Assembly: GCF_001641265.1 (NCBI RefSeq) | Contig: NW_020167525.1 | Coordinates: forward strand, 846,501-910,500 | Source of the DNA: Pseudogymnoascus destructans | Lineage: Eukaryota > Ascomycota > Leotiomycetes > Thelebolales > Thelebolaceae | Length of the DNA: 64,000 bases | Reading direction: 5' to 3' | Shown here: one piece after another, positions 1 to 11,441 of the stretch | Layout: the number at the start of each line of letters is the position of its first letter | How positions within the stretch are numbered: the first letter of the stretch is position 1 | Position numbers and translations under genes: made by a program | Notes under the pieces: model-generated | Databases searched by the model: none | Seen by the model: the letters and a program-made list of their open reading frames with translations, nothing else | Told to the model about the DNA's origin: nothing

Positions 1-1895
1 CGTCTTTTAATCCAGTACGAGACTTCCCACTATCCTGTCGCCCGCGCTTTGAGTGTCCTTTCCACTTCTCTGCCGAGGCCGAAGCAGACGAAGCTTCTCG
101 GGCGGCCTCCTTCACCAAACCTAAGATGGTCGGCCGAGATAAGCACATGTCGATATGCTCATTACAATCCCCCATCTGTGGCCGTAGGCATATTGGGCAG
201 TCCCACCACCTATCCTCCGACTCCGGCCTGGTTTCGGTGCCTAATGACCCGTCACTAGGTTGCTGATTCCCGAGCTCTTCCAGTTGGCTAAGAATCTCCA
301 GTTCCTCCAGCTCCTCTTGGTATTCATCCTTTGCAGCTTCTTCAAAGTCCTCACTTGGCCACGCTCCCAAAGACGAATTACCATCTGCTTCCAACGGTTC
401 CTCCTTTGACTCATTTGTCCCGGAAGCAGGTCCACTCGAGACAGGACTGTTGCGCATTTTGGGGTGTCCAAAGAACGCCAAAGAGTCCGGCTTCTTCATA
501 CTGACAAGATGTGTACACCTGAGGCCCATAAGTCGCAGGGCGAGACCCTTGAATTCTTGTTCCAATTTCGATAGCATCGGAAGAGAGTATTTATATAGAT
601 CTGGGGCAAGGTAAACCGCTTTCGGTGGTATTATCTGTCGCGTCAATACCTCGTACGTATGGAGCTTGACCTTGAGCACCAGTGTTCTTCCCTTGACTTG
701 GGCCTTTACCATGTCCTTTTCGAGATCTTGTGCTGTTTTTTCTAACTTGTCACGGAGACCTTTGTGACTGCTAAGGTCCCCAAAAGTGCTCTCTGTACCA
801 ACACTTTTTCGCTCATATTCTTCAGCTGGTTGCGTATCGGTCCTCCCAAGTCCAAGGTAACAATGTATAAGAAAGCTGAACGCTTTCTCGCCGAATAGCC
901 TGGAGAGGTACTGTCGGTATTGATAGATGTCACCACAAGTCTTGACCCCTACGGCGTCTAGTTCACGTTCAAAGACTCGTCCAACACCATTCACTTTCCT
1001 TGTTGGCAGGGTGTTCATAAACGCAATAATTGCCCCTCGGTTATTCTGGAGCCTATATTGGCCATTCGGCTTATTCATGTTTGAGCATATCTTTGCAAGC
1101 TTTGTGTTTGCGGCTATCCCTGCCGATATAGTGATTTTGGTTTTTTCATGGACCTCCTGACGGAGCTGCTCCACAGCCTCGTCCGGACCGATATTGTTAG
1201 ACTCACAATAAGTCGTGATGTTCAGGTATGCCTCGTCAATGCTGGCGCTCTCGAATCTTGGGTCGTAGCGGGCAATAATCTCACGAACCTCCCGAGCTTT
1301 GGCAGTGTATTTCTCGAAATTTAAAGGTAGTTGGATCAACTCAGGACAAAGTTTTCTGGCCACGAATCCAGCCATCCCACTCCTGCATCCAAACTTTCGA
1401 GCATGGTAATTACAGGTCGTGAGCACCCCTTTACCCACAGCAAAGGGGACCTGTTTTAATTCTGGGCGGTCTAGTTCTTCGACTGCCGCATAGAATGCGT
1501 CGCAGTCTACATGAACTATTGTCTGTGAGAGGTCTCGGGAGAGTTCAAGCTCGGTGACATATTCGTCCGCTTTCTTCTGATCCCTCGTGAGGTTTAGTTT
1601 TTCCAGACGAGCTTTGTTCTCTAATATCTTTTCGATCTTTACGGTGAGAAGCTTATCCCTGTTCTCTTCATGGGCGAAGAATTTAGATCCTTTACTGGCA
1701 TCGTAAATAATATCCGAAACCTGGAAGCCTTTTAGTCAATGGCCTTCTTGGGTAGCCAGTCAATCATACCTTCTTCTGGTCCACAGAATCTTGTCCTGAT
1801 TTGGTCAACGAAGGACCCAAAAGAGAGTATTTTAAGGTATCGTGTAAATTCGTCTCTTGGTCATAGTGTTCCAAAGTATTCGGGTTTGCTGTCAT
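1..1895 (-). CDS. POLK: DNA polymerase kappa (Y-family, DinB type), 3' end cut by window edge
   Basis: Translesion DNA polymerase that inserts bases opposite bulky lesions in the nucleus. Exon 1 is 1895-1770 (ATG at 1895), the intron is 1769-1721 (GTATG..CAG with a TGACTAA branch site), and exon 2 runs open from 1720 through the left edge. Visible motifs are DIIYDASKGSKFF (kappa-type N-terminal extension), HVDCDAFYAAVE (first metal-binding Asp plus the Tyr steric gate) and ESASIDEAYL (Asp-Glu catalytic pair), followed by thumb and little-finger sequence. Near 200-146 there is a Rad18/UBZ-type zinc finger (CPIC..H-x3-C), which in this family binds ubiquitinated PCNA. At least 615 residues are present and the stop lies outside the window. 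The family call is firm; the exon 1/2 junction is inferred from splice signals and family alignment from memory. Confidence 0.93.
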
Positions 1896-2651
1896 TGCAA
1901 ATCTCTACTTTGGTCACACCGACAGTCTCGTGCTAATGGCGAGGGGATTACAGTAGTTATTTAAGCTGCCCATATAATGACATGGCTAAAGCAGCTGAGA
2001 AACCCGCATCGACACTGAGATGATACGAATTGAAGGCCAATCTGGACGCGACATGAACATGTTGGTGGAAGGCCCGAAATATCGCGACCGCGCGCAAATC
2101 GTGCGGTGTGTTTGGTGACCGGACCTTTGGGCTTTTGCGCAACGGGCAGGAAAACTCGACAATAGACTACAGTATATAGAATGAATAGATCAATTGAATT
2201 ACTACACTACCTATGGAGCCTACGTATTATTTATGTCTTTTCGGAGGGCCTACCCAAATGCCCTGAGTAACAGAAGGATTTGGGCCTGAAACCCAATGCG
2301 CCGGAGTTCTGAGGCAATCTGCTCACGCCAAGCGCCAATCGGGGAGCCCGACGATTGCACTGGGGAAAAGCTCCCATTCTCTTTCCCTCAACAGAACACC
2401 ACCTTACGCGAAGTCACGTGCTAGATACCCCTCATCTCGAAGCTAACAATGGGGGCGAGTGTGAGAAGACAAGGCCCAGCTGCTGAAGTATCCCACCAAT
2501 AATTTATTGGAGTAATGAATGGCTACCTTCTACCACAGCATATATAGAGGTCAAGAAGACGAAAGAATTTAATTTGGGAGACTAAGCTATCATTCTGTTT
2601 CATCAGATCCTTGGCTTCATCTGGTACCTTCGTCTCAGCCATGCTCTGTAA
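1896..2651. other. Intergenic: promoter side of POLK and 3' side of the RPEL gene
   Basis: No coding exon is supported here. Short open frames on both strands lack family motifs. The stretch must hold the POLK promoter (transcribed leftward from about 1.9 kb) and the terminator of the RPEL gene that ends at 2652. Confidence 0.5.
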
Positions 2652-3261
2652 TCAAGCGCCGCCCTCGCGTTTGGCATATTCTTCCTCAATCCTCTCCGTA
2701 TACAGTTCATCCACAGAGGTAGGGTCTTCATGGAGCACACCTCCTTTGATAAGCTCTTCAGCGGTTGGTCGATGCGATAGCTTGTCGTGCAAACTGTCTT
2801 TACGCATGTGCTTTGCAAGGTCCCTCTGATGAGCAACGAGAGCGGGGGCAGCGTTCGATTCAGGGAGAATGTTTCCTGGGAAGAGTTAGGGGCTTGATAA
2901 CTGGTAGCATACCGAGTCTAAAATATATCTTACGCTCAACCAAAGTCTCGCGTTGACTTCTCTTTTCGAGGTCTTTCTTCAAGTTTTTTGCTGCCAGCTT
3001 GTGCTCGAGGTCAATCGCAGCTGACTGAAGCGACCTGGATGATCCCAATAATTAGCTCCCCATATACTCGCATCAGAAGAGAAGACGGGTGTGATGTGCT
3101 CACGGAGCAGCGTTTGTATCGAGAAGAATGTGTCGGTCCTTGAGCTCTTGTTGCTCAGGCCTATGTTGGAGGTGCTTCTCGAGGGAGTTCTGTCGGACGC
3201 GTGCCTCCCGAACGGGAGAAATTGGGGTCTCGTCAACAGTTGATGAAGTCTGATCGGCCAT
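2652..3261 (-). CDS. Small RPEL-repeat protein
   Basis: Three exons, 3261-3104, 3034-2934 and 2875-2652, are separated by introns 3103-3035 and 2933-2876. The phases join correctly (CC|G and C|GA). The product is about 160 residues with two clear RPEL repeats: LQHRPEQQELKDRHIL in exon 1 and LSHRPTAEELIKGGVL in exon 3. A degenerate one (KRSQRETLVERNIL) spans exons 2-3. RPEL motifs bind G-actin in animal MRTF and Phactr proteins, and short fungal proteins made of RPEL repeats are known but poorly characterised. A role in actin or nuclear signalling is therefore inference. It is divergent from the KMT6 gene across a 434-bp gap. Confidence 0.85.
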
Positions 3262-3695
3262 ACTGGCAGAATTAGTTTTAATAGTTAATTTGAACTTGTA
3301 AGTTTTGGATTGATTTGATTTTGACTTGATTTCAAAGGGTTGATGTCAGAGTGAGACCCTGAAACGACGACGACGACGACGACGACGACGACGTATTGTG
3401 AACTATCGGTCCCCGTAATAGCCAACAAGGTACATTGCATGGTCCGTGCTCCGCTATGTCTAGATACGCCACACATGGCAGTTATTATGCACAACACCAA
3501 AGATTGAACAGTACATACTTTCAAATTTATGAATTTATAACAGGTATAAATTATTTTCTGTTGAAACTTCTTGGAGCACTCACTATGTTAGACGATGAAG
3601 TTATAATTCTGGATCTCATTGCTAACCCTTAAGACCATACAAAACTGCCAAGACCTGAGCATAGCTTTGTTGTGGCACAGACGTAGATCACCATC
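3262..3695. promoter_or_regulatory. Shared divergent promoter of the RPEL and KMT6 genes
   Basis: The 434-bp gap between the start codons at 3261 (-) and 3696 (+) must contain both promoters and 5' UTRs. It carries an (ACG)10 microsatellite. No TATA box or factor site is identified with confidence. Confidence 0.5.
3364..3393. repeat. (ACG)10 microsatellite
   Basis: Ten uninterrupted ACG units lie about 100 bp upstream of the RPEL start codon, inside the shared promoter. Confidence 0.97.
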
Positions 3696-6654
3696 ATGCC
3701 CCCTACCACAGCTGAACGGGAAGTCATCGAAATTCCAGACTCTCCCACAGCTCAGTCTGAAGTCATCGTAATCTCAGATGACGAAGTCACCGAGTTGTTG
3801 GATTACCGGGGTAAGTCGACTATATGCCCAATTCGCCCTTTCAAACAGTGCAACTTGGTCCTGTAAGACTTTCTGACCACTTTTTAGCGAAGAAAAGGGA
3901 TCTTCCACGTATTCCTCCAATACAGCCAGCTTATGAACCAAGAGAAGATGGCAACCCGGAGTCTACGAAATCGGAGTTAGTAGATATTAATAGCCCTCAT
4001 GACGCTCTGATGGTGTCTCTAGGAACGGCTATGTCTTTGCAAAGCTTCTCGTCAGGTGAGTTTAATTTGGGCGTAGGACCATGCATACGGTCTATATTTA
4101 TTGTCTATATCTTTACTTTCGGCCACGATTTTGGTGTTCCCCTGCTGATTTTGGGGATAGGTCAGGGACATCCTGCAGGCGAGGATTCCTGCTATGAAGT
4201 GTTAGATAGAATATTGGGAGAGATTTATCAAGAAATAGAGAAGGATCAAGCTTCACAAACATCGCAGGCCCTCCGAGATGCCCAATCCCAACTTCAACCT
4301 AAATTAACCAGCACCACACACCATATTTACTCCCTGCAGAGCCTGGAACATCTCCAGCAGGGCGGGGCTTTTGCTTCATCCATTGCTATTATTCACCATG
4401 TACGTGATCCACTACATGCTAGGGACGCAACGTCTGACTTCATTAAATAGGTCGCCAAAAAAACACGCCCACAAACATTCTTGCAGGGGAAGAGTATCAT
4501 ACAAACTCCAGAAAGGGCAGTGCCGAGATACAATTACTACGTCGAAATAGATCGGAGTCGACTGGCGAACAACACACGAGTGAGTTATTCCTATGAGGGC
4601 CCATGGCGACCCGCTAATATCAATGTAGCTGCCGCCTGAACCGGCTGTCCTAGACAAGAATTCTAACTCAGAAGCAGATGTGGAAGCTGCTCTTCTCAAG
4701 TCGATGCTATCGTGTGCCAAACTTGCTAATCAAAGCCGAGGAAGAGAAAAGCTCTCGAGTATTAGGGAATATTTACCACAAATAAGGTCGGCCTACCAGG
4801 ATTGCAGGAATTATCTTGAGAAAGAGGGCCTGTATGAAACCTTCGCCCATAAAGATGCGAATCATCCAAGTTATCATGTTGAAAAGGCATTTGGAATACC
4901 ATTGGGATCATTTTTTGACCTTGAAACCCACGCAGCCAAACTACTGAAAAGCCCCACAGTTTCTCTAGATCCACTAGCAAAGACGTTGGAAAGATACTCT
5001 CGAGAAAGTTGCTTAATTTGTTCTGCCCATCAGGTAAGTTTTGTCCCCCCCTTTTTATAGTATAGCCTGCTGAGCCTTTTGTGTAACTCAGTGCCACATC
5101 CATGGGAAATTTGATGAAAACGACAGCGACGTGAATGACAGCGACTACACAACGGACGAAGAAAATCCGAGTAACCGGTCTAGCACTATGTACCAGCCCT
5201 ATAGCATGCCACATACACGCATGCGGGCTTATTATAGAGGAGCAAACTCCAGCGAAAACGAAAGTGAAGATGACAGCGATTTTAGCGAACAAAGCCGACG
5301 GTACTATTGTTCCGCGTCATGCCGCCTGAACCCATACAATGCAGAATTGGTCAGCGAAGGAAACTGGACGAAAGAAGACCACGAATCTATGCAGGTCCTC
5401 GCTGCTTCTCCAGAAACACGCAAAATCCGGAGGGCATCTTGCTTAATGGCACCCATGTTGGGCAAGCCATGCTCAGAAGTTTATTGTCATCTTAAGAAGC
5501 TGAGTAACCAGGGCATTGAACTCGACGATATGGTAAATGGTGACGGTAGAAGATCCAAGAAATTTGATTGGCGTGACTTGGAGGTAGAGCATAAGCATGA
5601 CGAGCGTCCTCAGCCTAGGCCATGTCACCACCCAGGGCAAAATTGCTTCGTTGCTGGGGAGAAGTGCACCTGCGTGAGCAACAAGATTTGTTGTGATAAA
5701 TTCTGCACATGCCCACAGAGCTGCGATGCACGATACCGCGGATGCACCTGTACCGAACCATGCATCCTCCAAAAATGCCTCTGCTACAAGCTCAACCGAG
5801 AATGCGACCCGGATCTCTGCCACGGATGCAACGCCGCCGAATCAGTCAGATCTCAAGGTCCAATCTCGAATACCAATTGCCACAACTGCGAAATCCAACG
5901 CGGCCAGGGGAAGAAGGTTGTGGTGGGAGAGAGCTCTATCGAGGGTATTGGGAATGGGTTATACTTGGCGTAAGTTTGCTTCTCCTGGTGACATATGGCT
6001 TGCTCTAACAAATACATAGCGAGCCTGTTCAAGAGGGCGATTTCATTGCCGAGTATGTCGGAGAGATTATTGACGAAGCCGAGGTTGACCGGAGAGATGC
6101 CCTTGTGCAAAGGGTAGGAAATTCATACAACTTTGCTTTAAACGCGGAAGTGACTATAGACGCTATGTGGTTTGGCAATGCTACTCGGTGCGTCTCATAT
6201 CCAGTTTTCACTGGCATCCATTGCACCTACTAACAACTATTATAGTTTTATTAACCACTCTGAAGTACGCAAAAATTGCCGGGCTAAAGTCCTGCTAGTC
6301 AATTCTGAGCACCGCATTGGGTTTTATGCAGCCAAAAGCATGGAGGCAGGAGAGGAGTTGTTTTTTGACTATGGCAAAGAGTTCAAAGGCATCGAGAAGT
6401 TGAAGGAGGGTGTTGCGTCTTCTAAAGCTGAGAGGAAGTCGGCAAAGCAACAGAGAAAGGAACCTCTAGAGAACACGATCGAAAATGGGGACGACGAACC
6501 AGATGATGTATTTGGGGATTATGCGGAATGGTTTGCAACAATGACCAAAGGGAAACGCGCGAGCGATGATGACGAAGATTATATCGACCGAGGCTCCCAA
6601 CAAGGGCCCAAGCGAGCACGACCTGCCTTGAGGAATACGCGTGGGCGCGGATAG
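3696..6654 (+). CDS. KMT6: Histone H3K27 methyltransferase, EZH2/KMT6 family (PRC2 catalytic subunit)
   Basis: Catalytic subunit of Polycomb repressive complex 2, which trimethylates H3K27 in the nucleus. Eight exons: 3696-3810, 3888-4055, 4161-4399, 4451-4579, 4629-5033, 5092-5969, 6020-6187 and 6246-6654, about 836 residues, with all phases consistent. Near the N terminus are two acidic hydrophobic stretches, EVIEIPDSP and EVIVISDDE, that resemble SUMO-interacting motifs. Further on come CLICSAHQCHIHG, then a Cys-rich CXC pre-SET domain (about 5620-5840, many CxCxxC units). The SET domain follows, with EYVGEIID, RFINHSEV, NCRAKV and EELFFDYG. The usual NPNC after NHS reads EVRKNC here, a small departure. 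The C-terminal tail is acidic and then basic. Eurotiales generally lack PRC2, so its presence is mildly informative about lineage. Confidence 0.93.
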
Positions 6655-7148
6655 GATGCGTTGGATAGGCTGAACGACAAGTGGTGGTTTTGAAGGATTC
6701 AGCCTCAAAGCCACGTCAACTGCAGTTTAGCACGTACCACAGAACAATGGCAGGAGACCAACATTCGGGAGAGAGACGTGGAGTTTGTGGTTCGTGGTTT
6801 CGGGCAAATGGCGATGGGGCTGGAGAGTTGTCTATATTTAGATTGGTTTGGGGGGGGGGGGGGGGCAGTGAAGGCAGTGAAGGAACACACAGCGCTCTAT
6901 CTAGATAGAGTATTTTGTAAATCTGTAAATATCAACCATTACTTTCTTTTGCTCTGATATGTACAGGATAGTACTGTTTGTGATGGGTATGCTGTAGAGT
7001 ATCTTCCAGGCTTCAAATGAAGTATTTGAGAGTGATTTTTGTTGGTGGCTGGTCTGTTGGCGAGAATAACTTCCATCCTTCAAATCCCTCAAACTGTACG
7101 TACATACTTCAAACTACTGTACGTATTTCAGCCCCAATTGTTGTCTCC

Positions 7149-7200
7149 GTTGTTGTCTCCAGTTGTTGTCTCCAGTTGTTGTCTCCAGTTGTTGTCTATG
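7149..7200. repeat. 13-nt tandem repeat, four copies
   Basis: The unit GTTGTTGTCTCCA is repeated at 7149, 7162, 7175 and 7188, the last copy diverging in its final bases. Confidence 0.9.
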
Positions 7201-7356
7201 GGGCCACAGGGGCGCGGTTTTCGGGGGCTGAGTTCTCCATGCGTCAGCCACCCACCGCCCTCCACTCTCCACCCTCACGGTCATGGTACTCGCAATCTTA
7301 CTGTGCACTTCTCAATATAATATGCTTGCATCCCATAGTCATCATTTACTCTCATT

Positions 7357-7416
7357 ACCACCATCACCATCACCATCACCATCACCATCACCATCACCAT
7401 CACCATCACCATCACC
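7357..7416. repeat. (CACCAT)n microsatellite
   Basis: About ten hexanucleotide CACCAT units run without interruption, roughly 100 bp upstream of the Sur7/PalI start. Confidence 0.95.
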
Positions 7417-7436
7417 GACCTTTACCTGTTCTGCAC

Positions 7437-7510
7437 CTATCCACCTACACTACCCCGTCGGTTGAACGGAAATCTATCCACCTACACTACCCCCTCGGTT
7501 GAACGGAAAT
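7437..7510. repeat. 37-nt tandem duplication directly upstream of a start codon
   Basis: Two copies of a 37-nt unit (7437-7473 and 7474-7510) differ at one base (CCCCG versus CCCCC) and are followed by the first bases of a third. They form the 5' leader or core promoter of the gene starting at 7521. Confidence 0.93.
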
Positions 7511-7520
7511 CTATCCCAAG

Positions 7521-8531
7521 ATGGGCGTTGGGAGATTCTTCTGTGTTGCGCTACCATTTATTCTAACGACCATCTCCCTCGTCTGTCTTCTCATCGTTGG
7601 CCTCGCTGGTGTCACAAGCTCAAATCTGCACCTTTTCGAGGTCGCACCGAAGAACCTCAGCGTAACTACTGAACAGTTTCAAAACTTGGATTTCAAACAG
7701 AAGGTCAAGGATGTCGCCGACAAGATTCCCGGTGTCGATTCGAGCGATGTTCCCGCTGTGACCTCTCTCTCTCTCACAGCTTCTAAGCTGGGCCTCGGCG
7801 ACAAGTACGACTTCTTCCTGTGGAACTATGCCGAGCTCGTGGGCGATGTGACCACCAAGAGTAAACCGACATTCGACTACGCTTCCAACTTCACGGACAC
7901 GACCAAACTCGAGAAGCTCACTTCAGGTGCCCAAATATCCGTTACTATTCCCGACGCAGTGAAGACGGGATTAAAGACTTTCGCGACCTTGGTCAAGTGG
8001 ACTGAGGTTGTGTATATTATCGCTTGCGTTACGACCGCCCTCACAGTATTGGTTGGGATCGCCGGCTTCTTCTCGAGGATTGGTTCCTGCTGCACCTGGA
8101 TAATCAGTGGCATCTCATGCCTTGCCATCATTGGTTTCGCAACATTGGCAACGGTGACGTCTAGTGTTGTCGTTGGGGCCCTCACCGCATCCGTGAAGCA
8201 CTACGGTGTTGAGAGCTCAATCAACACTGCGTGGCTCGTCGTCATCTGGATCGGTGCAGCTGCCTCTGTCGCCTCTGGCCTCTTTTGGCTGTTCTCGGTC
8301 TGTTGCTGCGCCAATGCGAAAAAGGACAACCGCCATAGCCGTGCAGGTGACTCGGAGAAGCTCCTCGACACAACAAACTACCAACCCGTCCGCGACCCAT
8401 ACCAGGGTTCGCCATACATGGGCCAGCAGTCGGGTGTCTACAACCAGCAACAGCATGCAATCCCAATGCACAACGTCAAGGCGGCTGATCGCGCACAAGC
8501 GTATGAGCCATACTCACACCATGCTGTCTAA
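7521..8531 (+). CDS. Sur7/PalI-family four-span membrane protein
   Basis: Single-exon, 336 residues. The first hydrophobic segment (about residues 5-30, FILTTISLVCLLIVGL) is followed by a large extracytoplasmic loop with Asn-linked glycosylation sequons. Three more spans cluster at about residues 160-260, and the tail is a hydrophilic Gln/Tyr-rich cytoplasmic sequence. This layout is that of the fungal Sur7/PalI superfamily: Sur7 marks eisosomes at the plasma membrane, and PalI/Rim9 assists ambient pH sensing. Sequence alone does not tell me which branch it is. The first ATG after the tandem-duplicated leader is taken as the start because the signal-anchor segment follows at once. Confidence 0.82.
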   Translation: MGVGRFFCVALPFILTTISLVCLLIVGLAGVTSSNLHLFEVAPKNLSVTTEQFQNLDFKQKVKDVADKIPGVDSSDVPAVTSLSLTASKLGLGDKYDFFLWNYAELVGDVTTKSKPTFDYASNFTDTTKLEKLTSGAQISVTIPDAVKTGLKTFATLVKWTEVVYIIACVTTALTVLVGIAGFFSRIGSCCTWIISGISCLAIIGFATLATVTSSVVVGALTASVKHYGVESSINTAWLVVIWIGAAASVASGLFWLFSVCCCANAKKDNRHSRAGDSEKLLDTTNYQPVRDPYQGSPYMGQQSGVYNQQQHAIPMHNVKAADRAQAYEPYSHHAV

Positions 8532-9661
8532 ACCTACATCTTCATCTTTTTTGTTAATTTTCACTGCTTGTTTGCTAAGGCGGCATTGCATGGCGTTTGG
8601 GAACTCTGCTGGTAGTAAACTGGTGGGGCAGGATTTGAAGCAATGATGTTATGACGAAATATCTCCATGCTAGAGGAAGCTGGATAGATGATACCTTTTT
8701 GTAGATGGAGTCTTTTTCCAAGACAGCTTCACAATGGAAATTGTCTCGAGCATTTTGTCGCCGACTGTTCCAACGCTACTGTGGTCATAACTTTGAAATG
8801 CGCAACACTGCGATATCTGACTGGTCTTCTCTCCAGCGCCATCGCTTTGATTTGTTTTGAAAAGCTGTTATATGCAAGCACTGTAGGTGCAGTAGTCTGT
8901 AGGTGCAGTTATCTGTAGGTGCAGTAGTCCGTTCCGTAGAGCGCATACAAGCGGATCTAGGCCCGAGATTTAACTAGTTAACTAACTAACTAAGCCTTAC
9001 TCGCTTATGTCACCCTGACCATTCGCCCGCCTTGACGATGATCATCAACAAACATCACTGAATTGGAGACTGTTGTCAAAACGCAACTACTCTACTCCGG
9101 CGACAACTATCTGTGATCAATCACTGCAGAAACGCCTTCCACAACGCTGGCAATCTTACCACCTTGTGAGACACCAAGGCCAAACTTTGACCCTGCATAT
9201 ACGTACGTCTGTTGTCGCAATCCATCAAACCGCCAGCATTCTCTATCAGCTATCGCCAGTCAGTTATGCCCCGTCTCTCATCGTATTATCCTTCCATGGT
9301 TCAATCTTGGGCCAAGGATGCCAACCCTAGCAGTACTGACTCCGAGGCATTCTAGACACCTGCGCAACCAAGCGACCCGTTGTCCGGCACCATATCCCTC
9401 AGCTACGTTGCTCCACAGCCATCACAGCACATCGGAAAACCGACACTGCCTGGCCTGACCTGATCCGTGGAACTCCGAGGCCGCTTGTACCGTTTGTATT
9501 TCTTATCGCTATAGTAGTAAGTGTTGGGCTACCCATCCCCCACGACCATAGGCCTTGCCTCCAAGGACCTATTGCCCAACCTGGAACCCACCTTCAAGCC
9601 AAGGGCTTCCAGAAGCGCCCGCAGTTGCTACGCCGAATCCCTGGGGTAAGGCTCTTGCGAC
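8532..9661. other. Intergenic between the Sur7/PalI and PPZ genes
   Basis: Nothing coding is supported. It holds the 3' UTR of the upstream gene, a three-copy 16-nt repeat (8882-8929) and presumably the promoter and leader of the phosphatase gene. An 85-codon frame at 9073-9330 has no recognisable features. Confidence 0.5.
8882..8929. repeat. 16-nt tandem repeat, three copies
   Basis: TGTAGGTGCAGTAGTC is repeated at 8882, 8898 and 8914; the middle copy has TTATC for TAGTC. Confidence 0.93.
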
Positions 9662-11441
9662 ATGGGTAACCAACCGTCAAAGTCTGGTCCCGGAACTTCC
9701 GCACCTCGAAAGACTTCCTCCTCGACATCACTAGACAAGGGTGGACTTGCGATTACTTCCCAGCCATCGTTCTCAAAGTCCGATACTGTGGGGAGCACGC
9801 GATCATTCAAGGCACTAAGGTAGGTCCCACCTACGTACACAGAGACGACTTGGCACTAATTACAGTAGATCGAAAATACCAGGCACCTCGAAGACCGACA
9901 GCTCTCGCGAATCATACTCGGGCCTCTCAAATGGGGACAATGACAATGATACCGGATCTGTTATGTCCGGGAGAAGTGGGCGCTCCCGAACGAGCCGCTC
10001 CGAGGACCGCTCGCCACTCGCGTCCGTTGATACGGGAAACTATGCATCGGATGCTATGCAACCTCCCCCATCGCCAATCCAATCTGCGTCTATGACATCT
10101 GGAACCCATGAAGGAGTAGCTGCTGCGCAGCAAAGCGGCGAGGTCGATGTTGTTTCTGACCAGCCGGCGTCAGGAACTCTGAACACCCACCCACATGGGC
10201 AACGGGCTGGAAAATCGATTCTGGTCAAGAAAGAAAACTCAATCAACACTACCAATATTGATGATTTGATTGCCGCTGCCGAAGAGACATCGAACCAAGG
10301 CATGGGGATGGATCCCAAGTCGATTGATATTGACGATTGCATAACTCGGTTGATAGATGCTGCTTATGCAGGAAAGGTCACCAAAGGAGTCTGCCTCAAA
10401 AATGCTGAAATTACGGCTATTTGTGTGGCTGCCCGCGAGGTCTTCCTATCTCAACCAGCACTTCTCGAGCTCGATGCTCCGGTCAAGATTGTAGGAGATA
10501 TACACGGGCAGTACCCTGACCTGATCCGCCTTTTCGAAATGAGTGGATCTCCACCAAGCTCTAATTTCCTGTTCCTCGGCGACTACGTTGATCGTGGGAA
10601 ACAGTCGTTGGAAACCATTTTATTGTTGCTGTGCTATAAGTTGAGGTACCCCGAGAACTTTTTTCTACTCAGGGGCAACCATGAGTGTGCCAATGTAACT
10701 CGAGTGTATGGGTTCTATGACGAGTGCAAGCGCCGATGCAATATTAAGATTTGGAAAACATTTGTTGACACCTTCAACACTCTGCCAATCGCAGCTATTG
10801 TGGCAGAGAAGATATTCTGTGTCCACGGTGGCCTCTCTCCGTCTCTGAGTCACATGGATGACATCCGCAATATTGCGAGGCCAACAGATGTGCCTGACTA
10901 CGGGTTGCTCAACGACTTGCTCTGGTCCGACCCCGCTGATATGGAGGCCGATTGGGAAGCCAATGAGCGGGGTGTCAGCTATTGCTTCGGAAAGAATGTT
11001 ATCACGCAATTCTTGGAAAGGCATAACTTTGACTTGGTTTGCCGGGCACATATGGTGGTTGAGGATGGTTATGAATTCTTCAATGACCGCGTATTGGTTA
11101 CTGTTTTCAGTGCGCCAAATGTGAGCTTTTTCCCGATTGCCACAGTGTCCGTGTCGATTGCTAATTTGTATCCTCAGTACTGCGGCGAGTTTGACAACTG
11201 GGGCGCCGTCATGAGTGTCTCCAGCGAACTTCTTTGTAGCTTTGAGCTTCTTAAGCCTCTCGACTCTAGTGCGCTGAAAAGCCACATTAAGAAAGGAAGA
11301 AACAAGCGCAATAGCACATTCAACAGTCCGGTACGTTGTATATCCACGCCCAGTAATACTGTGGCCCCGCCTCCCACCGTAACAAGTAATATCATAGCTA
11401 ATTCGATGTAGCCTGCAAACTTTAACCCTCAAAGTGTATAG
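9662..11441 (+). CDS. ppzA: PPZ-type serine/threonine protein phosphatase (PP1-like)
   Basis: Metal-dependent phosphatase acting in cation homeostasis, cell-wall integrity and cell cycle. Exons are 9662-9819, 9866-11120, 11178-11330 and 11412-11441. The start at 9662 gives MGNQPSKSG, the N-myristoylation context typical of PPZ, joined in phase (AG|T) to a Ser-rich N-terminal region. The catalytic core carries GDIHGQ, GDYVDRG, RGNHE, the late AHMVVEDGYEFF and SAPN|YCGEFDNWG. The intron 11121-11177 interrupts that last motif; it is 57 nt with no stop, so it also reads through in frame. A third intron (11331-11411) lets the protein end NSP|PANFNPQSV; without splicing the frame ends at 11411 at the acceptor itself. 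About 531 residues. A start at 9963 would lose the myristoylation signal. Confidence 0.92.

Larger units (their letters stand above)
6655..7520. other. Intergenic with several simple repeats
   Basis: No gene is supported. The gap contains a run of 16 G (6850-6865), a 13-nt tandem repeat, a (CACCAT)n tract and a 37-nt tandem duplication ending ten bases before the next start codon. Long His- or Pro/Ser-rich open frames here are by-products of the hexanucleotide repeat. Confidence 0.6.

Noticed and set aside
7017..7502. 161-codon frame with a long His run
   Set aside because: Encoded by the (CACCAT)n microsatellite and flanked by tandem repeats.
9963..11411. Single-exon PPZ model starting at 9963 and ending at 11411
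   Set aside because: It misses the MGNQPSKS myristoylation start, inserts 19 intron-coded residues in the catalytic loop, and ends on an acceptor site.
10665..11432. 255-codon open frame antisense to the phosphatase gene
   Set aside because: Shadow of the PPZ coding sequence; no family motifs and it spans the PPZ introns.
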